64,000 nucleotides of DNA from CALCHA01 sp035548175 (lineage in GTDB: Bacteria; Planctomycetota; Phycisphaerae; WQYP01). The DNA lies in NCBI GenBank assembly GCA_035548175.1, contig DASZTO010000053.1, positions 1-64,000 of the forward strand. Direction: 5' to 3'. Under the pieces are notes generated by a model. The model was not told the origin of the DNA and made no database searches. It saw only the letters and a program-made list of their open reading frames with translations. Numbering within the stretch: the first letter of the stretch is position 1; every line of letters starts with the position of its first letter. Below are positions 1-7,932 of the stretch, piece by piece. A program made the position numbers and the translations under genes.

Positions 1-2
1 TC

Positions 3-125
3 TCGCGGCTGTGCCGGCTGGCGTTAAATCTTTTGCAGCAGGACAAGACCAAGGTGGGCATCAAATCCAAACGGCTGCTGGCCGGCTGGGACCACGATTA
101 CCTCCTTCGCCTGATCTCGGATTGA
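3..125 (+). CDS. ISAs1-family transposase, C-terminal 40 residues (partial)
   Basis: An open frame enters from before the window and stops at TGA 123-125. The 40 visible residues include LALNLLQQDKT, GIKSKRLLAGWDHDYLL and a short tail. This matches my knowledge of the C-terminus of DDE transposases of the ISAs1 (IS4-superfamily, DUF4338-free) type, where an 'ALNLLK..KT...GIK.KR..AGWD..YL' ending is characteristic. The catalytic DDE residues would lie upstream and cannot be checked. The stop codon is followed within a few bases by a plausible IS end (126-141), as expected for a compact insertion sequence. Whether the element is intact depends on sequence outside the window. Confidence 0.8.
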   Translation, partial: SRLCRLALNLLQQDKTKVGIKSKRLLAGWDHDYLLRLISD

Positions 126-141
126 ACATGCAATTGCCCTG
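126..141 (+). repeat. probable right terminal inverted repeat of the ISAs1-like element
   Basis: Directly after the transposase stop lies ACATGCAATTGCCCTG. ISAs1-family elements typically begin with CAGGG, so an end reading ...CAATTGCCCTG (reverse complement CAGGGCAATTG) is what a right end should look like. The target duplication would begin at 142, but the left end is outside the window so neither the repeat pairing nor the duplication can be confirmed. Confidence 0.55.
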
Positions 142-398
142 TCAATCCCCCTCCCACGAATGCACGGCAAAATCGCCCCAAGGGAACCCGTAGCGTAAGC
201 GCCGGCACCCCAACCCCCCACCAACCCGGAAAGCCCCAAATTAGATCACCAACGGTACCCGCACCCAAACCCAGTCCCCTACGTCCCGTAGCGCAGGGCA
301 CCCGCCCATCTCCCACGCGAACCCCGCCACCACCCCGCCCCCCTTCAACAACACCCGCCCCTCGGTTACATATACTCCCACACCTACCGGAGACACCC

Positions 399-1172
399 AT
401 GGCCAAAAAACTCCTCCGCCGCACACTCACCGCACTCCACCTCTACCACCCCGCTCGCAACGCCTGGTTCAGCCTCAAACGCCCCGACTGGTTCATCGCG
501 GAAAAAAAACGCCTCGCCTTCCGCAAATCCCTCGCACCTCGAGGCGCCCTCGTCTTCGACGTCGGCGCAAACGTCGGCGAATACGCCGCTGACTTCCTCC
601 ACCTCGGCTGCCGCGTCGTCTCCGTCGAGCCCCACCCCGCCTGCGCCGCAACCCTCACCAGCCACTTCGGCAATAACCCCAACTTCCACCTCGTCCAGGC
701 CGCCCTCGGAGACTCACCAGGCTCCGTCACCCTCCACCTCGCCGATGAATCCGCCATCTCCAGTTGCGCCCCGGACTGGATCGATTCCGTCCATTCCAGC
801 GGCCGCTTCCAGGGCCACCAGTGGAACAAAACCCTCCAGGTCCCCATGACCACCCTCGACCAGCTTATCGCCACCCACGGCCGCCCCGCTCACACCAAAA
901 TCGACGTCGAAGGCTTCGAACCCCAGGTCCTCGCAGGCCTCTCCCAGCACGCCGGACTCCTCTCCCTCGAATTCACCCCCGAACTCATCGACCGCTCCAT
1001 CTCCTGCCTCGACCGCCTCGCCTCCCTCACCTACACAGAATTCAACTACGCCGACCACGGCCTCGACCACTTCGCACTCGACCGCTGGCTCCCCCTCGAC
1101 GAGATGAAACGCACCATCCGCTCCCGCGCCGGCGACGGCCGCGCCCTCGGCGGCGACCTCTTCGCCCGCTAA
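399..1172 (+). CDS. FkbM-family SAM-dependent methyltransferase
   Basis: 257 residues. The SAM-binding motif I is LVFDVGANVGEYAADF (51-66), followed by the acidic post-I motif VVSVEPHP (73-80). The family-typical segment LDQLIATHG...TKIDVEGFEPQVLAGL lies at about 153-181. FkbM enzymes O-methylate sugars or other small hydroxylated substrates, often in glycan or secondary-metabolite clusters; no such cluster is visible here, so the substrate is unknown. The start at 399 is supported by GGAG 8-10 bases upstream, and a TATACT -10-like box lies at 371-376. The coding strand is strongly C-biased at third positions, like its right-hand neighbours. Confidence 0.88.
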   Translation: MAKKLLRRTLTALHLYHPARNAWFSLKRPDWFIAEKKRLAFRKSLAPRGALVFDVGANVGEYAADFLHLGCRVVSVEPHPACAATLTSHFGNNPNFHLVQAALGDSPGSVTLHLADESAISSCAPDWIDSVHSSGRFQGHQWNKTLQVPMTTLDQLIATHGRPAHTKIDVEGFEPQVLAGLSQHAGLLSLEFTPELIDRSISCLDRLASLTYTEFNYADHGLDHFALDRWLPLDEMKRTIRSRAGDGRALGGDLFAR

Positions 1173-1796
1173 AAATCCATCTCAATCGTGGCATGGGCAT
1201 CCTGCCCATGTTCGAATGACCCGGGTCTCCCCAATCAAAGCATGCGGCCCCACGCCAATGCCTCGCTCTCTGAAATAACTTCTACCCCCCCCCAAACCAC
1301 CCACCCCACCCCCCTCGCCTCTGTTCACCTGACCCCCGCAGGAGCTTGCTCTGTGCAACCCCCCCCCGAGCCGGGCTTTCCCCTTCCCAATAATTCCCCA
1401 AACTTTCCGGGAACCTTTCCTCCCTCCAATCCGTTCTCTCCTGTGCGAAGCGCCCACCGCGCCGCAAGGGAGAAGACAATGCCAAATCATTCCCCCCATT
1501 TTCACGCGCGCCAACCTGCGCCAATTACCAACCACCCCGCCACCCCCCTGTCAAATTCCCGCCAAACCCTCATACACAAGCACAAAAACACCACATTTGC
1601 AAAAACACAACGGCAAAAACGCAACGTTTTTTGCAAAAACCTCAAAATCTACGTGCAAAACCCCACCTCCCCGCCCCTCACCGCTCACTCCTCACCACTC
1701 TCCACCCCATCCCCCTCCCCTTTCCCACTCGCCCGTCGTACCATCTTCCATCCCGCGGCAACTCTCCCTCCATCCTCTGTCCTCAAGGAGCCTCCC
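1173..1796. other. 624-bp intergenic region with REP-like palindrome and A/C-rich repeat
   Basis: No convincing gene. An open frame runs through from 1188 into the next gene but its composition is not protein-like before 1797. It holds a REP-like palindrome (1187-1218, separate entry), a low-complexity C-rich stretch, and near 1575-1640 an A/C-rich segment of repeated CAAAAAC/GCAAAAACGC words with a small inverted repeat GCAAAAACG/CGTTTTTTGC at about 1614-1635. The hairpin ends in T-rich DNA and could terminate transcription or belong to the same word family seen inside mutS at 28006-28041. Confidence 0.5.
1187..1218. repeat. REP-like palindromic dispersed repeat, copy 1
   Basis: The sequence TGGCATGGGCATCCTGCCCATG contains a perfect 8-bp inverted repeat CATGGGCA / TGCCCATG separated by TCC (1192-1199 and 1203-1210), followed by TTCGAATGAC. 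Two closely similar units occur at 59869-59932, one also followed by TGCGAACGAC. Shared flank plus palindrome argues for a dispersed repeat family rather than chance. Confidence 0.75.
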
Positions 1797-2963
1797 ATGA
1801 AAACCGCCCTCACCCCCACCTTCCTCCTCCCCCTCCTCCTCACCTCCGCCACCTTCGCCCAAACCACCTTCACCGCCGCCACCCCCCCCACCCCCGTCGA
1901 AACCAAGGCCATCGATTTCCTCCTCTCCAAGCAGGCCGACAACGGCTCCTGGCTCGCACCCGCCGGCCCCGGCCCCACCGCCCTGATCCTCAAGGGCCTC
2001 CTCCAGGCCGGACACACCCCCGCTGAACCCGCCGTCGCCAAGGCCCTCGCCTTCATCGCCTCCACCCGCCAATCCGACGGCGGCTACTACACCAACTCCA
2101 ACGCCACCTACAACACCGCCATCGTCCTCGCCGCCCTCGCACGCCTCCCCGAGCCCGATCGCGCCAAGCTCGCCTCCGACATCAAAGGCACCCAGGACTT
2201 CCTCAAATCCATCCAGTCCGGCCAATCCGCCGCCGCCACCGACGACAAAGGCCAACCCGTCAACAAGGACCACCCCTGGTTCGGCGGCTGGGGTTACGGC
2301 CAGGGCACACTGCCCCATGGCCGCCGGCCCGACCTCTCCAACACCCACTTCGTCATCGAAGCACTCCGCGACTCCGGCGTCCCCGCCTCCGACCCCGCCA
2401 TCAAAAACGCCCTCACCTTCCTCACACGCCTCCAGGCCTCTGAAGACAACCCCCTCCCCTGGGCCAAAGGCCGCGACGGCGGCGGCTTCATCTACTCCAT
2501 GGGCTTCAACACCAAGCACAACTTCTACGGCGAATCCGAAGGTCCCGACACCACCGACCGCGACGGAAACGACATCCTCACTACCTACGGCTCCATGACC
2601 TACGCCGGCCTCAAATCCCTCCTCTACGCAGACCTCTCCCACGACGACCCCCGCGTCAAAGCCGCCCTCAAGTGGATCTCCAACAACTACACCCTCGAAC
2701 AAAACCCCGGCCTCAACACCCAGCAGGGCCTCTTCTACTACTACAACGCCATGGCCTCCGCCCTCCACGCCTATGGCCAGCCCACCATCACCGACGCCAA
2801 GGGCGTCGCCCACGACTGGCGACGCGAACTCGCCGACACCCTCACCCACAAACAAAAACCCGATGGCTCCTTCGTCAACACACAGGACCGCTGGATGGAA
2901 TCCGACCCCTCCCTCTGCACCAGCTACGTCGTCCTCGCCCTCCAGAACGCCCGCGCCAAATAA
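1797..2963 (+). CDS. exported prenyltransferase/squalene-oxidase-repeat protein
   Basis: 388 residues, start chosen at ATG 1797 because it is preceded by AAGGAG at proper spacing and opens a classic Sec signal (MKTALTP, hydrophobic LLPLLLTS, cleavage after TFAQ). The mature part is built of helical repeats with the QxxDGSW/GGYY type motif: AIDFLLSKQADNGSW, ALAFIASTRQSDGGYY, HPWFGGWGYG, GSMTYAGLKSLLYA, and KQKPDGSFVN near the C-terminus. This is the alpha/alpha-toroid fold of squalene cyclases, but the DxDD catalytic motif of true cyclases is not seen, so a periplasmic binding or scaffold role is more likely. Such proteins are frequent in planctomycetes. The DUF1080 gene begins 57 bases downstream on the same strand. 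Confidence 0.82.
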   Translation: MKTALTPTFLLPLLLTSATFAQTTFTAATPPTPVETKAIDFLLSKQADNGSWLAPAGPGPTALILKGLLQAGHTPAEPAVAKALAFIASTRQSDGGYYTNSNATYNTAIVLAALARLPEPDRAKLASDIKGTQDFLKSIQSGQSAAATDDKGQPVNKDHPWFGGWGYGQGTLPHGRRPDLSNTHFVIEALRDSGVPASDPAIKNALTFLTRLQASEDNPLPWAKGRDGGGFIYSMGFNTKHNFYGESEGPDTTDRDGNDILTTYGSMTYAGLKSLLYADLSHDDPRVKAALKWISNNYTLEQNPGLNTQQGLFYYYNAMASALHAYGQPTITDAKGVAHDWRRELADTLTHKQKPDGSFVNTQDRWMESDPSLCTSYVVLALQNARAK

Positions 2964-3020
2964 CCGCAAGATTCTCCCCGCGCCCCCGTTTTCCATGCAG
3001 CCTTTTCACGGAGAATCACG

Positions 3021-3716
3021 ATGCGTAAATCCCTCCTCCTCGCCCTCCCACTCCTCGCCGCCGCACCACTCCTCCTCGCCCAAACCCCTGCCACCCAGCC
3101 CAGCGCCGCCTCCCCCGTGCCCCCCATCACCGGCAAGCTCGGAACGCCGATCGATCTCTTCAACGGCAAAGATTTCAGCGGCTGGTCCTGGCATGCCACC
3201 GATGGCTCCAAGCTCGAAGACGTCTGGACCATCAAGGATGGCGCCATGCACTGCGCCAAAGGCAAAAAAGGCTACATCGGTCTCGACAAAGATTACACCA
3301 ACTTCAAGCTGATCATCGAACAACGCCATATCACCCAGGGCAACGGAGGCTTCTTCGTCTGCATCCACGGAGACCCCAAAGTCTGGCCCGACGGTATCCA
3401 GATCCAGGGCAAGTGGGGCGCCGTCTGCGACCTCATCAACCAGAACTCGGGCATGAAAATGGACACCGACCCCGCACGCACCAAAAAGCAAAATCAGGAC
3501 TACCTCATCACCCGCATCGGCCCCAATAACGAAAAGCCCCTCGGCGAATGGAACACCATCGAAACCACCGTCGATCACGGCAACCTCACCACCACCCTCA
3601 ACGGCCAGCTCCAGAACTGGGCCACCCACATCGACCCCGCCACCGGCAAGATCGGCATCCAGGACGAAGGCGCCGAAATGGAATTCCGCAAAGTGCAATT
3701 GATCCCCATCGAGTGA
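3021..3716 (+). CDS. DUF1080 (3-keto-disaccharide hydrolase-like) secreted protein
   Basis: 231 residues. Signal peptide of about 20 residues (MRKSLLLALPLLAAAPLLLA). The mature domain starts with PIDLFNGKDFSGW and continues with WTIKDGAMHC, FKLIIEQRH, GNGGFFVCIHG and the C-terminal MEFRKVQLIPIE, the hallmarks of the DUF1080 concanavalin-like jelly-roll that is abundant in planctomycetes and Verrucomicrobia. Members have been assigned 3-keto-glycoside hydrolase or GH16-like activity; the exact substrate here is unknown. Three bases separate its stop from the next gene, an isomerase-like TIM barrel, so the pair probably forms an operon for sugar processing. GGAGA precedes the start. Confidence 0.87.
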   Translation: MRKSLLLALPLLAAAPLLLAQTPATQPSAASPVPPITGKLGTPIDLFNGKDFSGWSWHATDGSKLEDVWTIKDGAMHCAKGKKGYIGLDKDYTNFKLIIEQRHITQGNGGFFVCIHGDPKVWPDGIQIQGKWGAVCDLINQNSGMKMDTDPARTKKQNQDYLITRIGPNNEKPLGEWNTIETTVDHGNLTTTLNGQLQNWATHIDPATGKIGIQDEGAEMEFRKVQLIPIE

Positions 3717-3719
3717 CCC

Positions 3720-4493
3720 ATGGCGAAAACCATCACCCACAACCGCATCAAGCAGTCCCTCTGCCGCTGGTGCTTTGAAACCATCCCCCTCGACACCCTC
3801 GCGCGCGAAGCCGCCGCCATCGGTTTCGTCGGCATCGACCTCGTCGAACCCGCCGACTGGCCCACCCTCAAAAAGCACGGCCTCATCTGCACCATGAGCC
3901 CCTCCCACACCATCGTCAAAGGCCTCAACAACCCCGCCTATCACGCCGAATGCCTCGCCTCGATTCGCGAATCGATCGACGCCACCGCCGCCGCCGGTTT
4001 CCCCAACGTCATCTGTTTCTCCGGCAACCGCGAAGATCACATCCCCGACCACGCCGGCGTCACCCATACCGCCGACGCCCTCAAGCAGATCGCCGCCTAC
4101 GCGGAGCAAAAAGGCGTCACCGTCTGCATCGAGCTGTTGAACAGCAAAGTCGATCACCCCGCCTACATGTGTGACCGCAGCGACTGGGGCGCCGCGGTCA
4201 TTCGCCGCGTCGGCTCGGAGCGGGTCAAATTGCTCTTCGACATCTATCACGCCCAGGTGCAGGAAGGCGACATCATCGCCTCGATCAAAAAGAACGCCGA
4301 CATCATCGGCCACTACCACACCGCCGGCGTCCCCGGCCGCCACGAACTCGACGACTCCCAGGAACTCAACTACCCCCCCATCATCCGCGCCATCCTCGCC
4401 ACGGGCTACACCGCCTACCTCGCCCACGAATTCCTCCCCACCCGCGACCCCCTCGCCTCCCTCCGCCACGCCGCCCAACTCTGCGACGTGTGA
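3720..4493 (+). CDS. hydroxypyruvate isomerase-like / sugar-phosphate isomerase TIM-barrel protein
   Basis: 257 residues, cytoplasmic (no signal). It belongs to the xylose-isomerase-like AP endonuclease-2 TIM-barrel superfamily, closest by eye to Hyi-type proteins: QSLCRWCFE, AAAIGFVGIDLVEPADW, ICFSGNRE, VTVCIELLNSKVDHPAYMCD, VKLLFDIYHAQVQEGDII and HYHTAGVPGRHELDD. The glutamates and histidines in those segments are the usual metal ligands. It starts three bases after the DUF1080 gene, so translation is likely coupled. Whether it acts on hydroxypyruvate or another keto sugar cannot be told from sequence; the DUF1080 partner suggests a keto-sugar. Confidence 0.83.
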   Translation: MAKTITHNRIKQSLCRWCFETIPLDTLAREAAAIGFVGIDLVEPADWPTLKKHGLICTMSPSHTIVKGLNNPAYHAECLASIRESIDATAAAGFPNVICFSGNREDHIPDHAGVTHTADALKQIAAYAEQKGVTVCIELLNSKVDHPAYMCDRSDWGAAVIRRVGSERVKLLFDIYHAQVQEGDIIASIKKNADIIGHYHTAGVPGRHELDDSQELNYPPIIRAILATGYTAYLAHEFLPTRDPLASLRHAAQLCDV

Positions 4494-4806
4494 GCGGTAG
4501 CCCGATTGTCGTGGTGTGGGGGAGAAACGGCGTCCTTTACCGGCATCGCGCACGCGTTGCATGAGTTTCACGAGGAATCTCGATCGCGCAAAAAGGCGGA
4601 TGGATACCGGGAAATTGCGTTTGACGTGGAGAGCAAACGCAACGGAAAATGGGAATATTCGCTCGAGCTTTTCCGCGTTGCTATCCATCGGATCTTTTGA
4701 AAAAAATCAACGGCGCGTCATGGTTGCTGATCGATTGAATCCGGCGGTGGGCGTCGCTATGCTTCCCCATTCTTTCCCCCCCGATCCCCTAGCGGAGCTG
4801 TATCCC
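4494..4806. other. 313-bp intergenic region before prfB
   Basis: No gene supported. The composition changes here: the + strand is C-rich to the left and G-rich to the right. The only signal recognised is a sigma-70-like promoter for prfB at 4735-4763. Confidence 0.5.
4735..4763 (+). promoter_or_regulatory. putative sigma-70-type promoter of prfB
   Basis: TTGAAT at 4735-4740 and TATGCT at 4758-4763 are separated by exactly 17 bases, four of six matches each to the consensus hexamers. Transcription would start about 35-38 bases before the prfB ATG. Confidence 0.5.
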
Positions 4807-5926
4807 ATGGCACGTGAGAATCTGGAAGGTTTGATTGGCGACTTGAAGGCGCGGATGAAAACCATTCGCGACTCTCTTTGACGTGCCGGCGAAACAGGGA
4901 CGGATCAAAGAACTCGAAGAACAGATGAACGCTCCGGATTTCTGGAATATCCAGGAGACCGCCCAAAAGGTGATCCGGGAGATGAAGGGCGCGCGCGCGG
5001 CGATCGAGCCGTTTCTGGGCGTGGAGAAGGAGCTTGAGGATGCCGAGGCGATGTACCAGTTGGGCGTCGAGGCGGGCGATCAAGCGTCGATTGATGAGGC
5101 GGACGAGATGCTCAGGGGGGTCGAGGGGAAGTATGAGAAGATCGAGTTGCAGGCGCTCTTCAGCGGGCCGCACGATATGTCGGACTGCTACGTGCAGATT
5201 CATGCCGGGGCGGGCGGGACGGAGGCGTGCGACTGGGCGAGCATGCTGTTCCGGATGTACCTGCGGTACTGGGAGCGGCAGGGGTGGGATGTCTCGGAAG
5301 TGGACCGGACGGACGGCGAGCAGGCGGGAATTCGGTCTATCACGCTGCTGGTTAAAGGCTTGTACGCGACCGGGATGATGAACTGCGAGGTGGGGGTGCA
5401 TCGGCTGGTGCGGATCAGTCCTTATGATGCGAACGCGCGGCGGCATACGTCTTTCGCGTCCGTGGATGTGACGCCGGTGTTTGAGAATGAGGGGGCGGAC
5501 ATCGAGATACCGGAAGCGGATCTGGACATTGTGGCGTTCGTGCGGGCGTCCGGGCCGGGCGGACAGAATGTCAACAAGGTGGCGTCGGCGATTCGGGTGA
5601 CGCATAAGCCGACGGGCTTGCAGGTGGTGTGCACGAGCGAGCGTTCGCAGGTGCAGAACCGGGTGCTGGCGTTGAACCTGATCAAGGCGAAGTTGCAGAA
5701 GCTGGAGGAGGCGAAGCGGGACGCGGAGCTGGCGAAGCTGTACGGGGAGAAGGGGGAGATTTCGTTTGGGAGCCAGATACGGTCGTATGTCATGGACGAC
5801 CGGCGGGTGAAGGATCATCGGAATGGGCACGAGGTGTTCCAGCCGGACCGGGTGCTGGATGGGGACATTCAGGAATTTATCGACGCTCAATTGCGATTTA
5901 AGGCGCTCAAGAAAGAGGGGGAGTGA
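4807..5926 (+). CDS. prfB: peptide chain release factor 2 with programmed +1 frameshift
   Basis: RF2 terminates translation at UGA and UAA. The first 24 codons (from ATG 4807) end in CTT TGA C; a +1 shift that skips T4879 continues at GAC 4880 and gives a 372-residue protein, the normal RF2 length. This is the classical autoregulatory slip: scarce RF2 favours frameshifting past its own UGA. The catalytic GGQ is at about 251-253 (SGPGGQNVNK). The stop-codon recognition tripeptide, normally SPF, reads SPY (about 204-206) within RISPYDANARRHTSF. No strong Shine-Dalgarno-like AGGGGG precedes the slip site, unlike in E. coli. A GCGGAG lies 9-14 bases before the start. Coding segments are 4807-4878 and 4880-5926. 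Confidence 0.96.
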
Positions 5927-6596
5927 GGGCAAGGGGGGAGCAGGGGGAGCTGGTCCGTATAAATCTTGGGCGGGCGGGGGGTAATTAGTGTTGACAAAGG
6001 CGGGAGGCGTGTTATTCTGTCAGATGACGCAGGCGGGGCATTCATTTCATACCGGATGCAAATCGCCCTTCTACGGTTTATAGCGCTCAACCTGCGACCG
6101 GTGTGGTGGTTCAATTCATTTCGGAGTTTTGCAGCAGGTTTCCCAGGACAGCGCGAGGCAGGAGTGCCTCTACATGGTTGTGCGTCCGTCGGCAACGACG
6201 AGCGCCTCATGTTGGTTTCGACGCTTTGAGCAAGATCGAGCGTAGGGGCCAGCGGAACCGGCCTATTCGGCGTTGATCGCCGTGTGGTCTGGGGCAGCGG
6301 AAGCTGGTGAGGCGATCGGGTATGCAGGCGGGGCCGGGGCCAGGCGCTTTCACGGACGATGCGAAGAAAAGTTGCCAAGAATGTCCGACCGGGCGTTCCG
6401 AAGGCTTGGTTAAGGGCCGTGCGGCCCGACTTCGGCGTGGTGCGGACTTATGCGTTTCTCATGTCTGCGGAGGAGTGCGGGTCGTTGTGATTCGCGACAG
6501 GCGTCTTTGACCGGAAGACGTTTGCAGGAGCCTCTGCCAAGTCGGTCACAAACCTTTGCCCGGACCGGACGAGTACATCAAGTGGAGGACGTTGTA
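5927..6596. other. 670-bp intergenic region containing promoter and long leader
   Basis: No credible coding sequence. A good promoter at 5991-6018 faces the pseudopilin gene, giving a predicted untranslated leader of roughly 570 bases. The leader is of ordinary composition; I could not recognise a known RNA motif in it. Short open frames at 5966-6229 and 6307-6510 lack protein-like composition and ribosome binding sites. Confidence 0.45.
5991..6018 (+). promoter_or_regulatory. sigma-70-type promoter facing the pseudopilin gene
   Basis: A perfect -35 hexamer TTGACA (5991-5996) is followed after 16 bases by TATTCT (6013-6018). It is the best housekeeping-type promoter in the window. It lies about 580 bases ahead of the pseudopilin ATG. 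Confidence 0.65.
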
Positions 6597-7583
6597 ATGA
6601 AACGTCGTGGTTTTACCCTGATCGAGTTGCTGGTGGTCGTGGCGATCATCGCACTTTTGATCGCGATTTTGCTTCCCTCATTGAGCCGGGCGCGTGAATT
6701 GGCGAACCGGTCGGCGTGCGCGGCGAATTGCCGTGGCGTGATGCAGTCGATGGTGGTGTACGCGAACGAGAACAACGATTTGTTCCCGTCGGTGGTTCAG
6801 CCGGCAGGCAACCAAGGCACGACCTATGAGTTGGCGAACACGGACGCGTCCGGCGGAAACCAGTTGAGCGCGGATGGCACGACGGCCGACCAGGCGCTGG
6901 CTGATTATTACCAGACAGGTAACCCGCTGTGGCGCAAGAGCATCCCGGCGTGCATGTGGATTCTGGTTCTTCGCGGTCAGGTGGCTCCGAAGGGATTCCT
7001 GTGCAAGTCTGACCCGGTGATCAATAGCCCGGCCCAGCAGCAGAGCGGCTCGTACTACTTCATCAACTTCAACACGACCTCGGGCAGCGCGGATACGACC
7101 TACAGCTACTCGCTGGCCTACATGTGGGCAAGCGACCACAACGGCAACGTGAGCGTCGGCGCGTGGTGGAAGAACACGTCCGATTCGTCGGCGCCGTTGA
7201 TTTCGGATATGTCGCCGATGCAGGGCACGGGCGTCAATCCCGTTGCGGACCTGGTGGGCACCGCCAGCGGCGGCGTGCCGTCTGAAGGCCCGAAGGCGTG
7301 GAATTCCAACAACCACCTGCGCGACGGCCAGAACGTTGGCTTTGCGGACGGTCACGCGGAGTTCGAGCGTCGTCCGGACATTGGACCGAGCAACGATAAC
7401 ATCTTCACCACGTGGCCCAATATGTCGGGTAACTACAACCAAGGCACACCTATCACGACACCGGGACAATTGCCCGCTGCAGGACTGCAAGGTGCAGGCG
7501 GCGGTGGCGGTGGCGGCATGACTTCGCCCTACGACTACATCATGGTGCCGGTGGGCAACCTGAGCGACGGCAGCCGGAACTAA
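6597..7583 (+). CDS. H-X9-DG type prepilin-like protein (type II secretion pseudopilin family)
   Basis: 328 residues. The N-terminus MKRRGFTLIELLVVVAIIALLIAILLP is a textbook class III signal: cleavage after G5, N-methylated F6 and E10 (+5), then a hydrophobic helix. A Ser/Asn-rich body follows, and near the C-terminus HLRDGQNVGFADGHAEFERR is the planctomycete H-X9-DG motif. The tail has a polyglycine run and ends DYIMVPVGN. Such proteins occur in large paralogous families in planctomycetes and are presumed to be assembled by a type II secretion/type IV pilus-like machine in the envelope. Start 6597 is chosen over longer in-frame starts because of GGAGG upstream and the immediate prepilin leader. 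Confidence 0.93.
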   Translation: MKRRGFTLIELLVVVAIIALLIAILLPSLSRARELANRSACAANCRGVMQSMVVYANENNDLFPSVVQPAGNQGTTYELANTDASGGNQLSADGTTADQALADYYQTGNPLWRKSIPACMWILVLRGQVAPKGFLCKSDPVINSPAQQQSGSYYFINFNTTSGSADTTYSYSLAYMWASDHNGNVSVGAWWKNTSDSSAPLISDMSPMQGTGVNPVADLVGTASGGVPSEGPKAWNSNNHLRDGQNVGFADGHAEFERRPDIGPSNDNIFTTWPNMSGNYNQGTPITTPGQLPAAGLQGAGGGGGGGMTSPYDYIMVPVGNLSDGSRN

Positions 7584-7613
7584 GGCGAACACGCTCTCTT
7601 TTTGACATCTGTC

Positions 7614-7650
7614 GAAGCAGCCCGGCGCGAGCCGGGCTGCTTCATTTTGG
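7614..7650 (+). terminator. rho-independent terminator of the pseudopilin gene
   Basis: A perfect 13-bp stem, GAAGCAGCCCGGC (7614-7626) and GCCGGGCTGCTTC (7631-7643), with a GCGA loop, followed by ATTTTGG. It lies 31 bases after the stop codon. Confidence 0.85.
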
Positions 7651-7932
7651 GGATCGAGCGTGCTGGCTACAGGAACCGCCAAAGACGGATGTTATAAGGC
7701 TGAACTGAGGTTAAGTTCCATTAATATGGGGAAAATAGATAAATTTTTCTTGCCCACCGGCTTCTCTCGGGGTAAATGGTAATCAGCATTCCTGCCCATT
7801 CATAGCACCTCTTGGGCAAGAGCTTTTGTTGATAACTTTAGGCTGCCGTTTTTTCACCAGCGTGAATCCGGATGTGCTGCGCGCAGCGAGTGTTTCGGTG
7901 CGGTGTGCTATCCACAGAATCGGGAGACTGTT
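7651..7932. other. AT-richer intergenic region upstream of the giant PEP-CTERM gene
   Basis: About 280 bases of lower GC than the neighbourhood, for example AATATGGGGAAAATAGATAAATTTTTC near 7725-7750. It probably carries the promoter of the following gene, but I could not place convincing -35/-10 hexamers. A small palindrome TGCTGCGCGCAGC lies near 7875. Confidence 0.4.

Noticed and set aside
1692..4688. Long minus-strand Gly/Glu/Val-rich open frames opposite the squalene-cyclase-repeat, DUF1080 and isomerase-like genes
   Set aside because: Antisense shadows of C-rich codons; each opposes a gene with a signal peptide or conserved motifs.
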